Shown piece after piece: positions 21,492-32,339 of a stretch of DNA of 64,000 nt. Under the pieces are notes generated by a model. That model had not been told where the DNA came from, did not search any database, and saw nothing but the letters and a program-made list of their open reading frames with translations. Numbering within the stretch: position 1 is the first letter of the stretch; the number at the start of each line of letters is the position of its first letter. This DNA is from Hermatobates lingyangjiaoensis. Its lineage: Eukaryota; Arthropoda; Insecta; Hemiptera; Hermatobatidae. The stretch lies in NCBI GenBank assembly GCA_026182355.1, contig JAPFBL010001929.1, positions 2,224,001-2,288,000 of the forward strand, given 5' to 3'. The translations under genes were made by a program, and so were the position numbers.

Positions 21492-22155
21492 GAACAAATA
21501 AGGTTCACCAAGGCAACACGTCAAATTCACAAAAAGAACACAAATAAAGAAGTAACAGAATTTACCTATTTTGACTATAGTAGGTTCGGATAGTCTACAG
21601 AAGCCATCCCAAGAGGACTCTTTTACTTCGTATTCTGTTATGAATCAACGAGCTAACTAACTGACGTTAAATTCTTGATTTATTTTTCTTTCTTATGTTT
21701 GGACTAAAACTCAAATCCAATCAGTTTACGAAACCCTATGAAATAGTAGGAAATTAATCTAAAAAAAAAATCAGCAGCTTGTGAATTGCCCAGACTAACA
21801 TATTTTAATTTAAATTGGCACTCCTTAACTAGTCACAAGTTTAGTTCTTCTATTTATAATTTATTTTCTCAAAATAGTATACTTTTGAAGGAAATTGGCA
21901 TAGCAGAGAAAAAAGTAGGAATGTAGTATCCTACTTTAATTGATAAAATAATTGATGTAAGTTGAGATGGCTTCAGATTTGGGAGGGTAGAAACAATGTA
22001 AATGGAATCTGGTGCAAGTTGAAGGCAGGTGAAATTGCTAAGGAGAGGAAGAGATGTTGAAAGGAATAGGCAAGAGCTAAATAGCTTCCACAAGACACCG
22101 AGGCAATTCCATAGGAAGACAGGTAAGTAAGAGGGAGGTAATCAATTACAATGAA
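21490..22155. other. No gene seen
   Basis: A possible decayed pLTR remains near 21510-21620. Minus-strand frames at 21869-22173 are short, overlapping and without motif. Confidence 0.4.
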
Positions 22156-22159
22156 GTTA

Positions 22160-22470
22160 AGTTTCTCTCGCAAGATAGGACTTATCTGCTTGCAGAGCGC
22201 CGCCCCCCCTGTAAGGCCCTCAGTTCGCCAGATAATGACGATACTCTATTAGCCAGGCGTTATTTTCAATATAGGCTTTTGCTCGAACCAATCAAATTTC
22301 TATGGAGACAGGAAATTTTAAAGGGACCAATCAAAAACCCCTTTCAATATCCAATAACCTTCAACTTCCTTAAAGTATAACTTTATCTTTGCAATAAGGT
22401 TAGGAACCTATTGGTATGTCCTCTACCAATAGCGTTGCTGAAGGGCAAGCCGGTCTGCTTCATCAGCCAC
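22160..22470. promoter_or_regulatory. Island with five CCAAT boxes
   Basis: CCAAT occurs at 22288, 22327, 22351 and 22426 on plus and at 22410-22414 on minus (ATTGG), all within about 145 bp, beside a GC-rich patch at 22197-22210. Clustered CCAAT boxes are typical of NF-Y-bound promoters or enhancers. There is no evidence of a transcription unit next to it in the window. Confidence 0.3.
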
Positions 22471-23320
22471 TATAATTATTTGATAAAAAAAAAACTGTAA
22501 ATACACAATATTCTCTCTATGTTTTCACTACTGCAAAATAAATAAACAACAATACATAAGGACGGCGCAAATATCACATAAGGACCTATATAAGATTTTT
22601 GAAATATGTGACAATATATAAGGGCACCTGTTTCAAATTACTGGTTGACATTAATAATTAAAATTAGTTAAAATTTTGTAATAATTTTTATTTTAGCTTA
22701 TAAAATATTTTGTTTTACTAAATTCAACTCCTGGTGTTTCTATTATACAGTGAAAAGAAAGTCCAAGTCCTTCCCAGGGTACATAGTTCCTAGCTCTATT
22801 ACTGGATATGCTTACTTTCAGCCACATTTGAAAGTATGGCTGAAAACCATATTTTTTGCTGTTACCATAAAACAACAAATTTAAACAATCTGCACAAAAA
22901 GAGAATCAATGCATTATTAAAGAAGCATTTGTATTACATAAAAGAATTCTAATTCTCCTAATATTTGTACATAAGGATTTATGCTTTGGTCATTAATAAA
23001 GTTTACTCACTAATATTTCATATATATAGTTCATCAGATCATATAGCTTATAATTCACTTTGAATATTCGAAAGATGTAAAGATGTGAACTGGGGGATGA
23101 AGAACAGCACTCGTGATGATGTTGCGATAGCTCCATCAGAGGTCAACTTTAGAGCTTCATTGTACCGCAAACGAGCTGATGAAACACATTTTATACGGAA
23201 ACTTGTTAAAAACTATATTTAAGTAAAATAGACACAGCGGGATTTGATAGATTTGCTGAGCGAATCACCCCTTTGGATGCTAAAAACAGTTGCTTTGACA
23301 GATTACAAATGTTGCAATAT
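22471..23320. other. No gene or repeat recognised
   Basis: AT-rich. The frame at 22693-22878 (minus, 61 codons) shows no features. Confidence 0.45.
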
Positions 23321-23324
23321 TACA

Positions 23325-23600
23325 TTAATTCGCGGTACCACAAAATCGATCACTTGAAGTAGTTAAATAATTAGCTAGAAGAAATAAACGATATCGTTAT
23401 ACTACAAAGACGATCACCTGAAAATGTTTACGTTATTAGCTAGAATAATAAATGGCATCCCCAGACTACAAAGGCGTCAGCTGAAAATATTTATATCGTT
23501 AGCTAGAATAATAGATGTTATCGCGAGACTGCAAAGGCGAATACCTGAAATTTTGTATGTCATTAACTGGAATAATGACATCGCGATAATACAAATATGT
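23325..23600 (+). repeat. Minisatellite, unit 63-64 bp, about four copies
   Basis: Unit starts are visible at 23354, 23418, 23481 and 23545 (words 'cctgaaaatgttta', 'ttagctagaataata', 'actacaaaggcg'). Because one period is 63 bp, an open frame on plus (23424-23618) repeats LARII..I.RLQRR; this is a by-product of the period, not evidence for a protein. Confidence 0.75.
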
Positions 23601-23659
23601 AATGTAATATACAAGTGAACAGGAATCTCATAAATCATATTTAAATGTATTTAAAAAAA

Positions 23660-23758
23660 AAATTATCGTGAATAAATCGATGGCAGAGTGGGCAGCGAAC
23701 TCTGGGTCTATCAGTCGGGAGACATGTACGCGAGTCACTGGGCTACTCTGTCCCTATA
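23660..23758 (-). repeat. tRNA-derived SINE, head fragment
   Basis: On the minus strand 'agtagcccagtgactcgcg' and 'gactgatagaccc' correspond to the decayed A-box and B-box region of the SINE seen intact at 49630-49936. Confidence 0.55.
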
Positions 23759-23759
23759 T

Positions 23760-24820
23760 AATCATATAACTCTGGCAATATAGCCATATAACACTACCAC
23801 ATTAAAAGATTTGTACACACTAAGTAATTACATATTAAAAAAAGACATTATTAAAATATATATCAATTTGATATATCATTCGACATCAATAGTTCAACAC
23901 TTTAAGAATGTTACCTAGAGCTGTTTAATTCCTTATCAATTTTCAAAGTTGAATTGAAAAAAATACTGATTTTGGTAATAATTAGTAGAACAGTAAAACA
24001 AATAAATTTCAAGATATACACTTCTCAAAATAAATTAATTCAAAACAATTTAACAAAGTGAACTCATTTTGTTTGACTGTGGCGGGTTCTATCAGACTGT
24101 GCAGCATTTATTAATCAACTGATATAATTAAGCATTTTATAATTGTGAAAATCTGATTGTTAAGTGGGAAATATGAACTTTGAGAGGCATTTAACTGATG
24201 GTTTTAAGATAAAGAGAAGATAATTAGCGAGTCACTTATCATCAAAAAATTGAATTCACGAGATTGTTTACATTGGAGATAAGTTGAAACCAAAAGTTTT
24301 GTTTAATAAAATCAACATCAGGCACATGTTATCGTTTATTTTCTCTTTCTTTCATCAAATGTTTATGTTTCTGTTTATTTCTTTCATCTCTTTCTTTTTT
24401 TCATTCTATACTATAGAACGGTATAAAATTGATAAAAAAAGTACAAAAAAATACATATCAGAAATTCTGAAGAATCATTCTGTTACTTATTAATAATAAA
24501 AATTTTGCAACCAACAATTATAAAAAAAACAGGGTTTTCTGCTTCAGGCAATTAATTCATTGTAAGTTTAGAGAAATGTTAGAAATGGAAGTAGCTTATC
24601 ATTTCCTGATCAACTAGAGCCATACTTTTTAAAAAAATATTCCTGTTTGTGTCATTTCAGAAGACTGACTAATAGTTTGGTTAATATCGACTGAGAAAAC
24701 TAAAAAATATTTATAAACGTATTAAAACGTGAAGACTAGTTAATAACGTTTTGGAGTCTTTAACATCTTCAAGAAACGGTTAATAGCACCTTCATCAATC
24801 TATATGTATACATAAAAAAA
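23760..24820. other. No gene seen; one decayed pLTR core
   Basis: AT-rich. Near 24745-24780 the minus strand reads TTGAAGATGTTAAAGACTCC followed by AAAACG, which fits the recurrent PLE terminal-repeat grammar in weakened form. Confidence 0.4.
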
Positions 24821-24832
24821 ACAGAATATGTT

Positions 24833-24990
24833 TATATATATATATATATATATATATATCTCATCTATCAATAAAAACAAAAGAAAGAACAGAGAAAGTC
24901 ACCACAGACCTCACTTCAATATTTTGAAGTATCAGTACCTGTATCAGGAAGAAGTACGAAGTACTGGCGTTAAGAAGCAAACCACAACTC
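24833..24990 (-). repeat. (TA)n and decayed pLTR-A-like piece
   Basis: (TA)n 24833-24859, then 'ctcacttcaatattttgaag' and 'ctgtatcaggaag' (minus: CTGATAC..TCAAAATATTG). Confidence 0.5.
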
Positions 24991-25004
24991 AATATATATA
25001 TACT

Positions 25005-25256
25005 AGATTTCATATGAACACTTGAAATAACAATCAATGATCAAACCACAATATGAAATGGGAAAATAAGACTAAGATCTATCAACCGTAACAAGCGGTC
25101 AGAGTCAAAAACCCAACTGAAACACTAGACATAGAAAACATCTGGTGAGGAGTTGAGAAGAGTGGGAGGGAAGAGTGGTATTTTAAAAGGGTGAAATTGC
25201 AAGAAAGGACAAACGTCCAGAAAGGGATGTTTGGGGAAACGAAGGAGTAGAAGTAC
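25005..25256 (-). repeat. pLTR-C and 3' trailer of the 27-kb PLE
   Basis: Read on minus: trailer (25256 to about 25130), then 'agttgggtttttgactctgac' and the pLTR-C core (25075-25115), ending near 'tatgaaatct' at 25010. The AAGA of CTGACGAAGACCG is deleted in this copy. The trailer sequence continues beyond the hAT insertion at 26104, which ties pLTR-C to this PLE. Confidence 0.7.
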
Positions 25257-26103
25257 CAGTGGTGGGATTCAAATTTTTTAAGAACATGTTCTAAGAAAAC
25301 AGATCGTGTGTTCGCACTAGTTTGTGCGAACCAGTGCTTAAAATATGATGAGTTGGGCGAGTTAAATGGCCCAATCAAGGAAGTTTTCAGGCTCATTGCT
25401 TGTTGCTTTAACATGATCACCAGCGATCAGTATTTTTTTCATATTTTCAATTATTACTTCCAGTAGCTTTTGACGAGGTACGAGTATCTCATTGAATGCG
25501 TCCGAAGCAACCCTCAAATGTCCCTATATTGTCCTTAAACAATTCAAATGCTTAAATAGACCTCTTTATGAGGTTTTCTTCTCTGAACAAAGTTGTGCCT
25601 CTTGCTTGGAGGGCATTACTGAGAAATGACATTTCATTAAAAATATCAATCATTAAAGCTAGGTCCTTCAGAAAATTTTTGTTGCAAAGACGAGCAGACA
25701 TCGCTGAATTATTTATCTAAACAAACACTTACTTTAATCTGGATATTTAAGGAAATTAGATCTAAAAACATTCAATATTTGATTCAGAACTAAAAGTTAA
25801 AACTAGGCCTAATGTAGGCTAGACAAACTCAACATCTGCATTGTCATGAGCAGTTTGAGCACTGTAACAGTTACGCAAACGAAACTAAATCGTTTAGTTA
25901 TATATAGGCTATATATATGCGCAAATTACGTTGTCATACATGCACAAGTTACGTTAGTCACGGGACACTTGTGGAGTTTGATAGTGGGCTATACTGGTCT
26001 GAACAGGGGTTAACGTTATTTTAACAACCGATTCGCCGAACTCATAATATTTTAAGCACCGGTTCGCACGAACCGGTGCGAACCCGGCTGAATCCCATCT
26101 CTG
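25257..26103. mobile_element. Non-autonomous hAT transposon nested in a PLE
   Basis: Ends CAGTGGTGGGATTCA (25257) and, on minus, CAGAGATGGGATTCA (26103). Flanking 8-mers agaagtac (25249-25256) and aggagtac (26104-26111) match at 7 of 8, the 8-bp target duplication of hAT elements. Subterminal inverted similarity extends inwards ('gcgaaccagtgcttaaaata' against 'ccggtgcttaaaatat'). Length 847 bp; only part of a transposase is left. Confidence 0.85.
25458..25710 (-). pseudogene. hAT transposase fragment
   Basis: Reads on minus NSAMSARLCNKNFLKDLALM, IDIFNEMSFLSNALQARGTT, LFREENLIKRSI, stop, AFELFKDNIGTFEG. The DLALMIDIFNEMSFLSNALQ block is characteristic of the all-alpha/RNase H-like region of ZBED/SCAND3-type hAT transposases. 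At least two in-frame stops and the short length make it dead. Confidence 0.75.
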
Positions 26104-27035
26104 AGGAGTACAGTAAGAAAGAGTAAAAAACCATCCGTTAGCTGTCAACCCTCATAGAAGAGGTTATTGCCCTCGTAACGAAAGTATCAAGTTTGAAGAG
26201 AACGTTACTAATGCTTATAATATTTGATCTATTAAATTTAATTAGAGACCATTCAATATTATTTCTTAACAACATCGATTTTTCATAGGTAATAAATTTA
26301 GCTCCTGTCCAATCAATATGATGATTTTCATTGTTTATATGCAAGAATAAGGCACTACTTTTTTCCTGTCTACTTACGTTGTATTGTTATTGTTTTATAC
26401 GTGTCTTTAATGATTTACCAGTTTGACCAATATAAAGTTATTGGCAATTTTTGCACAGAATTTTATAAATGCCACCGGACTCCAATTCCCTGAGAGAGTT
26501 TTTTTATTAACATATTACCCACGTTATTACTATTAGAAAACACTATATTAAAATCAAGTTGTTTGCCTAATCTTGGAAGAGGGTAATATTAATATGGTAA
26601 AATTATAGAATTTGACAATAAAAGGGGCTCTGTTGAAGTATTAGAGAAAGTTCTTTTAGCACCAGACAAAGCTAAATTGACATAAGAGGAGGGGTATTTT
26701 AATGATAGTGCAATTGATCTAATGTTGTTAATCTCTTCATTAAGGAATTTAGGAGAGTACGCTGTTAACGCCCTCAAAAAGAATTTCTAAAAACAAAAAT
26801 TTTAACATTTTTTGGATGGGAAGAATAAAAGCGGACATATGCTTTGTACATTCGTAGGTTTTCTATATACACTAACACGTAACTCTTTAGGTAACCTATG
26901 GATTAGGACATCTAAGAAGAGCAAATTACCACTTACTTCTTCTTCCATTGCGAATTTGATTGTCGGCACTAATGAATTTAATTTTATTGGAAAAGCATCT
27001 TTATTTATAGAATTAGGACAGATCCATACTCATGG
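26104..27035 (-). pseudogene. PLE fragment: RT C-terminal region plus GIY-YIG endonuclease
   Basis: From 27035 down on minus: PNSINKDAFPIKLNSLVPTI, the FLDV-type block LLFLDVLIHRLPKE, VSVYRKPTN, then RALTAYSPKFLNEEINNIRS, RLGKQLDFNIVFSNSNN, SGGIYKILCKNC, YIGQTGKSLKTRIKQ and SSALFLHINNENHHIDWTG, ending in VDS plus stop near 26138. The order is that of the PLE RT thumb, linker and EN. Frame changes occur near 26800 and 26490, and there are in-frame stops within the EN (before LYIGQT and after RIKQ). The catalytic RT palm is absent, so the copy is 5'-truncated at about 27035. The trailer to 26104 is interrupted by the hAT element. Confidence 0.85.
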
Positions 27036-27059
27036 TACATCCATAATCCATAATCCATG

Positions 27060-27480
27060 ATCCATAATAGCCAGAAAATAGTTGTGGGGGATTAATTAGT
27101 CACAGAACTATTTTATCATTTAACCTTGAACCTTTAACTTTGAATATCAACATTCTTGAAGAATTGTTAGATCACGATGTTTATTAGTACCATGGTTAGG
27201 CACGTTTATGATTAATAGTGTGTATCATGTAGTTTGACGATTACAATATTTAAGCATTGCATTTTACTGACGAGACACCTGTGATCCCCTATGATTTGTA
27301 TGCATCAATGCTATGAAGAAGGAAGACAGGATAAGTAGTATAATTGTATAAGTATATACTAGAAAGTTATCATTCCCCTTGAAAGCAAGGGGAATGATTG
27401 TTGTTAGAAATAAATATTTCCAATATTTTTGAGTGTTAGTGAGGAGGAAGTTTAGGATTAAATAAAGGTGACAGGTACTA
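27060..27480. other. No gene; one short perfect hairpin
   Basis: 27369-27381 'atcattccccttg' pairs exactly with 27386-27398 across a 4-nt loop. Its function is unknown. The remainder is AT-rich without features. Confidence 0.5.
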
Positions 27481-27890
27481 CGGGCCGGCTCTTGTTGATC
27501 GGAGTGTAATATTCCATTTGGTGTGGAAAGGGCAGTTCGAGGGGTGTGGGAGGGGGCGATAATAAGTTTGCAGCAGGCCAGTGCTAGGATTAAGAGGGAT
27601 ATTACTTGGGAAAGTTAGGGCACAGCTTATTTCTAGGATTATCTGTAACCCAGTTAGAGAAATTAGTTTGTTTTAATATAATGAGGTTAGTGGGAAGGCC
27701 TCATCAAGATGACTGGTGCAAGGTTGAATCTCCACACCACACCGTCACAGTCCCATTATACCGGAGATGTAATCAAGTCGTGTCACTTACTCTCGTCGAA
27801 CCCAACTCCCTCAAGTTAACAACGCACTCTCCTGCTACTAACTGCCCATTGCTCCTCTCTGCCTACCTACACAGACCACTGCACCCTTTA
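27480..27890. other. Single-copy, GC-richer island
   Basis: Includes a G-rich part (27480-27560) and 'gctaggattaagaggga' (GGATTA, an Otx/Pitx-like word). The plus frame 27606-27896 (96 codons) has no domain. Regulatory sequence or an unrecognised exon are possible. Confidence 0.2.
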
Positions 27891-28143
27891 AAATAAGACA
27901 ACTTTACCAAACAATCATACACAATTAAGCTTAGTTCAAGACTAAAATATATTATTTACAATAATATTACTGTTATTCTTTATATAATGAAAGCAATGAA
28001 TAATTTACTTTTAAACGATCATCAAAACTGTTCTTGATGAACCAGAACAGAAAAAGGAAAATTTATGAGACATTCTTCTAAATCAAATCAACTATAATAG
28101 CCAATTAACATGGATAATAATATATTTGTTTTTGGCAAATTAG

Positions 28144-28290
28144 ATGCATACACGCACACACAAACACACACACTCACACACACACATACACACATTCACA
28201 TACACTCACACACAAACACACACTCACTCACACACACACACACACACTCACTCACACACACTCAAACACAATTACAAACACACACACTAT
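28144..28290 (+). repeat. (CA)n-type microsatellite
   Basis: Interrupted CA/CACT repeats. The Thr-His-rich frames across it are artefacts of the repeat. Confidence 0.9.
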
Positions 28291-28295
28291 GACTC

Positions 28296-28345
28296 ACGTT
28301 CAATATTTCACCATGTTTATGGTCATCATCAGGAGTGGAATTGTT
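28296..28345 (-). repeat. PLE terminal-repeat piece with hammerhead-like core
   Basis: Minus: CTGATGA, TG, ACCAT, loop AAAC, ATGGT, GAAATATTG (28303-28332). The stem has 5 perfect pairs with two unpaired bases after CTGATGA. Confidence 0.5.
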
Positions 28346-29240
28346 AAACCGCGAAAAGACGAGTATATGTACAATAAATGTTCTGGAATAAAAAAAAAAG
28401 TTATTTAAATAGAAAAATAATTTTCGTTAGAACAATTAACAGAAAAACTAGAAATTTAAAGCTATTTTTCTATTGTATTTATATCTGAATATTTAAATCT
28501 CAAAATACAAAAATTATGGTGAACCGGACTTCTTAAAACCAGAAATTTAATTTCTGATTTTTATCTCTTATAAAATAGATAAAAACTACATAAAAAAATA
28601 AACTAATACTAGGATCAATGTTTCGAACATGAGTTCGTCTTCAAGAGAGGATCAGAAGAGAACAAAATATTATTATCATTTCATTCATATCTTGTAAATT
28701 GTAGATTCAGCCTGTACGAAACCGGTCGTTGGACAATTCCATCTCCGATTTTCGAGTTAAGTTGGAAGTTAATGATAATATTTCTTTTTCGATGATGAAT
28801 GACTGAAATACTGTCATCTGATCTGCTTTTGCTAGGGTTCTGAAATTTATCGTTCTGTTTAATGTAATGTGCTATTCTTTTAGGCTTTAAATAGGGCCGT
28901 TAGACAACTGTTGTAATACGTGAAATCATATCTACACTGACTAATTCATCGGAATTTGCTTGGATAGACAGCTTAATAGAAAATAGAATGTAAAAGAAAT
29001 GCATTTCAAAAAGTAAAAGTAGAATTTCTAGATAAATAGAAATAGTAAAACAAATGTTGCTTTCGTACAATATATTTAAAACATTTCTTAGTTTTTCTAC
29101 CTATACGTTGATAATGTGTACCAGATAATAGTATTAAAATGTTTTGGCAAAACCTCACGAACCTACGAATTGAAACATGATAAGGTTTGAGAAGCAAAGT
29201 TGTGTTAATGGCTCGCTTTCAGTGGATACAACAAGTTTGC
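28346..29240. other. No gene; one further pLTR core
   Basis: AT-rich, apart from the core at 28621-28644 listed separately. 28700-28770 is slightly GC-richer with no further sign. Confidence 0.45.
28621..28644 (-). other. Hammerhead-like core
   Basis: Minus: TTGAAGA, unpaired C, GAAC, loop TCAT, GTTC, GAAA, then CATTGATCC. Perfect 4-bp stem with a tetraloop. Confidence 0.45.
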
Positions 29241-29247
29241 TACTTTG

Positions 29248-29271
29248 TTTCGACCTTTACTGCCTCATCAG
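29248..29271 (-). ncRNA. Hammerhead-like core with canonical stem II
   Basis: Minus: CTGATGA, GGC, loop AGTAAAG, GTC, GAAAC, AAA, GTA. Unlike all other cores in the window, stem II starts directly after CTGATGA with a G-C pair, and AC..GT after GAA can form the 2-bp stem III known from minimal hammerheads, with A as the cleavage base. I could not identify a convincing stem I. Confidence 0.4.
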
Positions 29272-29279
29272 CTGGTATA

Positions 29280-30240
29280 GGGAATGGCGAAAGCCGACAC
29301 TGACAAAGGTCACAGTTGAGTACACATGGAAAAGTTCCTCTAACAAAAGCTGTTTAGATAAAACCTTATTCTTACAAAACTATTTGGACAAACGTCTTTA
29401 ACAATTTGAAACTTGTCTCAGAAAACAAGACTTGACTATAAAAGAGTTGACCAAAATTGATAGATATTTGCTAACGAGACTTGTATCAAAGACAAATAGT
29501 ATAAATGGTTATCTGGCTAATATTTGAAAATATTAATTATTTTTCACTGTTCAATAACTTTTTGTACAATAAAAAAAAATTGAATTTAAAAACTTGAAAA
29601 TTGAATATTTTCAACATTTTTTCTTCTGCTAGTATAAAATTTAAATTATTGAAACATACTGAATCTTGACTAGTATATTAATAAGATAAATTTATAAGAA
29701 TTCTCAGACTTTTTCATGAAATAACTTACTTACTCTGTTATGTCTAACATTTCATATTTATTTTAGGACATCTTCAGGTCTAAAAGCATCGTATACTGTA
29801 ATGTTGTTTGTAACCCTGAAGATAATTTAAAATATAGACAAAACATTCGACATAGTAGGAATGACAGAGTTATTTGATCAAAACATCTGAAAATTCTTAT
29901 AAAACTATACATGCAGCTATTTGTAATTACTTATGAACAAGAAAACAAATAGCTTGAAAATTGAACGTTCTTTCATTTTGTAACTTTTTAAGTAAGTGGG
30001 ACAAAAAACAAGAAAGTACACATCTGTAATTGTATGGATGTTTAACTTTATTCTTTATTAACCCTGGACTTCTTGGAGGATGATTTAGAATAGTGTAGTA
30101 TTCTCCAGCAGTTTTTGGACCACAGAGTAAATAATTATTTAAAAATATCTCTCTCGTCCCATAAAACAGATGCAATGACATTAAATACCTCACTATATAC
30201 TTTGTTTTGTTTTCACCTTTTAGTGTTGTCCTAGAGGCGG
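29280..30240. other. No gene seen
   Basis: AT-rich. 29770-29860 has two weak inverted pLTR-like words ('catcttcaggtctaaaa' and 'ccctgaagataatttaa'). The frame at 29927-30193 (minus) lacks any motif. Confidence 0.45.
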
Positions 30241-30284
30241 AAGCTATGGCTCATTTATTATTTGACATCCATTTTAGTTATAGG

Positions 30285-30465
30285 CGAGCCACATTACCCG
30301 GTTCATTGGGTATCCTAAATATTGCCTAACACAAATGTATTTAAAGGAGAGATCTTTGACGAGTATCTCACATGTTACCGGCTCAGGACCGAGAGCTTAA
30401 AATTCTCTCTAAGGGACGGCGTACTCAGATTTTTGCATCTTCCACGTGAAGAAATCGAGAGTTAG
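30285..30465 (-). repeat. tRNA-derived SINE, partial
   Basis: Minus-strand tail and body ('gatctttgacgagtatctc', 'ctcaggaccgag', 'gaagaaatcgagag'). It meets the next SINE head to head at about 30468. Confidence 0.7.
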
Positions 30466-30470
30466 AACTG

Positions 30471-30795
30471 AGGCGGGGTCCAGGTTACCTCAGCAGTTAA
30501 CGTACTCGCCTTCAAAAACTGGTAGATCCAGGGTTCGATACCCACCTGGCCCTCGATTTATTCATTTGGGTGGTGAATAAATCTGAGTACTTTGTCCGTC
30601 GGAGAGGATGTTAAGCCGTCGGTCCCGAGCCAGTACGATGCCAGGTACTCATTAAAGATCCCTACTCTAAATACACTTGAGTTAGACAAAGTGTAGGACT
30701 CCCAATGTTGAATCACCGATCAAACAAAAAGATCGTAAAGGGCTGACACTTTTAATCCGCTAGAGGATCAGTTTAAAAAATAAAAAAAGAAAAAA
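30471..30795 (+). repeat. tRNA-derived SINE, near full length
   Basis: The head 'ccaggttacctcagcagttaacg' (A-box region) and 'gggttcgatacccacctggcc' (B box GGTTCGATNCC) can be drawn as a tRNA-like acceptor and T arm. Then follow 'gaggatgttaagccgtcgg', 'gttaaagatccctactc'-type body and an A-rich end. It was transcribed by RNA polymerase III if active. Confidence 0.8.
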
Positions 30796-30799
30796 TAGA

Positions 30800-31430
30800 A
30801 TCGAGGTGTTATACGCAAGCATGGTAATATTCTTTATTATATTAAGCTAATAATATTCATTTATGAAACAGAGTGGACAAAACCTTTTGTCTGTTGCATA
30901 AAAACAACTCAATGATAACTTTTGTAAAAATCATGTTCATTTACAAAGACTACCAATACATATTAATAAAGCTTATTTTTGAAGAAGAAAGGGTTTTTAC
31001 TGACATTAAAGCGGCACTCTGGAGCAAAGTTCGTTATGAAACAGAAATGGATTCAAAATATAGGCCAAATGATGGAAACATTGAAATAAGCCAAGAGATG
31101 TTGATATTAATTTTGAAACTTTAGTTTGTATTGCAGTTGAAAGGGGTTATTTACATGAATTCCATTTGGTTTTTCTATTAAACTGTAAAAGGTATTTTTC
31201 GAATTTAACCAGGTTTTTTGTTTGAATGGATGGCGTTTGTTGATTTGAATTTGATGCTAGCAATTGTGAGTTAAAATGACAGAAATAAGGGATTCATAAC
31301 CTTTGGAAATAATTTCAATTTTATTACATCTGCTATCAATTCGTGTATGGTATTTACCCTTAATGGCAAAATTAAAAAAAAAAAAAGGCCTAGCCTCCAT
31401 GCAAATAAGTTTTATAAAAAAAGCTGTGAC
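30800..31430. other. No gene supported
   Basis: A plus frame of 83 codons (30873-31124) and a minus frame (31257-31478) have no recognised motif. The minus frame reads into the pLTR core at 31434 and might be decayed PLE C-terminal sequence; that is a guess. Confidence 0.3.
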
Positions 31431-31433
31431 CTG

Positions 31434-31460
31434 TTTCGAACACTGAATGTTCTTCTTCAA
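31434..31460 (-). other. Hammerhead-like core
   Basis: Minus: TTGAAGA, unpaired A, GAACA, loop TTCAG, TGTTC, GAAAC, AG, GTC. The AC-AG-GTC tail could form a 2-bp stem III followed by the preferred GUC cleavage triplet. Confidence 0.45.
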
Positions 31461-31464
31461 GTCA

Positions 31465-32335
31465 CATCTAAAATACAATTACAATCAATAATACTAGTTT
31501 AAAATAATTAGTTAAAAACAATTAATATTAGTTGCAAATAAGTTGTTGATTCCACTGTGTTCAATATATTCATTTAAACTATTATGGTTCATCGTAATGT
31601 AATTTTAGATGTGGCCTAAAAAAAGTACCATGGTGTTCACAACGCACTGCTATTTTTTCATATAATTTATTTGTATTGAAACTCTTTTCTTTAAATTTTT
31701 CTATTTTGAATTACAAATTCGTGTCCTATGCCAAGAAGTTTTTTATTTATCTTTACATGTATGTTCCAATTAATGTAAAAGATATCTTTGTTGTCAATGA
31801 AATGAATAAAGAGATTGAAATATTTATTTCAATAGTAAACTGATCGTTGGAAAAGTATTACAAACTGTGAAGCTGTGGTTTGAACCAGAACATGTTAAGG
31901 TATTTTAACCTCATTCATGAGCCGAACCTAAGGTATTTTAACAAGGAGACAAAGAAAGGAAGTTGTTGGAGGTTGTTACATATATATACCCGAGACGGGA
32001 AAACATTGAATATGTAAATCTGTATCACGTAAAATTAGCATACATAGAGGTGGTTATAAACATAGAATAGATGTTTAAGGGAAAAATTGAATACATAACT
32101 CTGAGACAATAAATTTTGATAAAAAAAAAGCCAGACTTGGAAAATTTATATAAAGATATCCGATTCTTAACAAATATATTGCACACATTGTGTCGAGACA
32201 AAAAAAGGGAAAAAAGTGGAGACTTGAAAAAGTGCATACATACACCTGGATGCACTTTTTCAGGATGATTAGTTGCTATTGGTGGGAAATTAGCAATAAT
32301 TTTAAGCCCATTTGTTTAATATGACTTTTCTGGAT
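31465..32335. other. No gene or repeat recognised
   Basis: AT-rich. 32218-32265 carries 'aaaaagtgcat' and its complement as a small inverted repeat around 'acatacacctgga'. Confidence 0.45.
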
Positions 32336-32339
32336 ATAT

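Noticed and set aside
23325..23600. CRISPR array
   Set aside because: Units are contiguous and diverged, with no unique spacers, and the genome is eukaryotic.
25082..25420. A 112-codon minus-strand frame as a gene
   Set aside because: It crosses from the hAT end into the PLE trailer and pLTR-C; no domain.
26812..27060. An 82-codon plus-strand frame
   Set aside because: It is antisense to the PLE RT C-terminal coding sequence, which has clear motifs.
27369..27398. Histone-mRNA-type 3' stem-loop or a terminator
   Set aside because: Stem length and sequence do not fit the histone stem-loop, and no gene precedes it.
28110..28347. Thr-His-rich open frames
   Set aside because: Translation of the (CA)n microsatellite.
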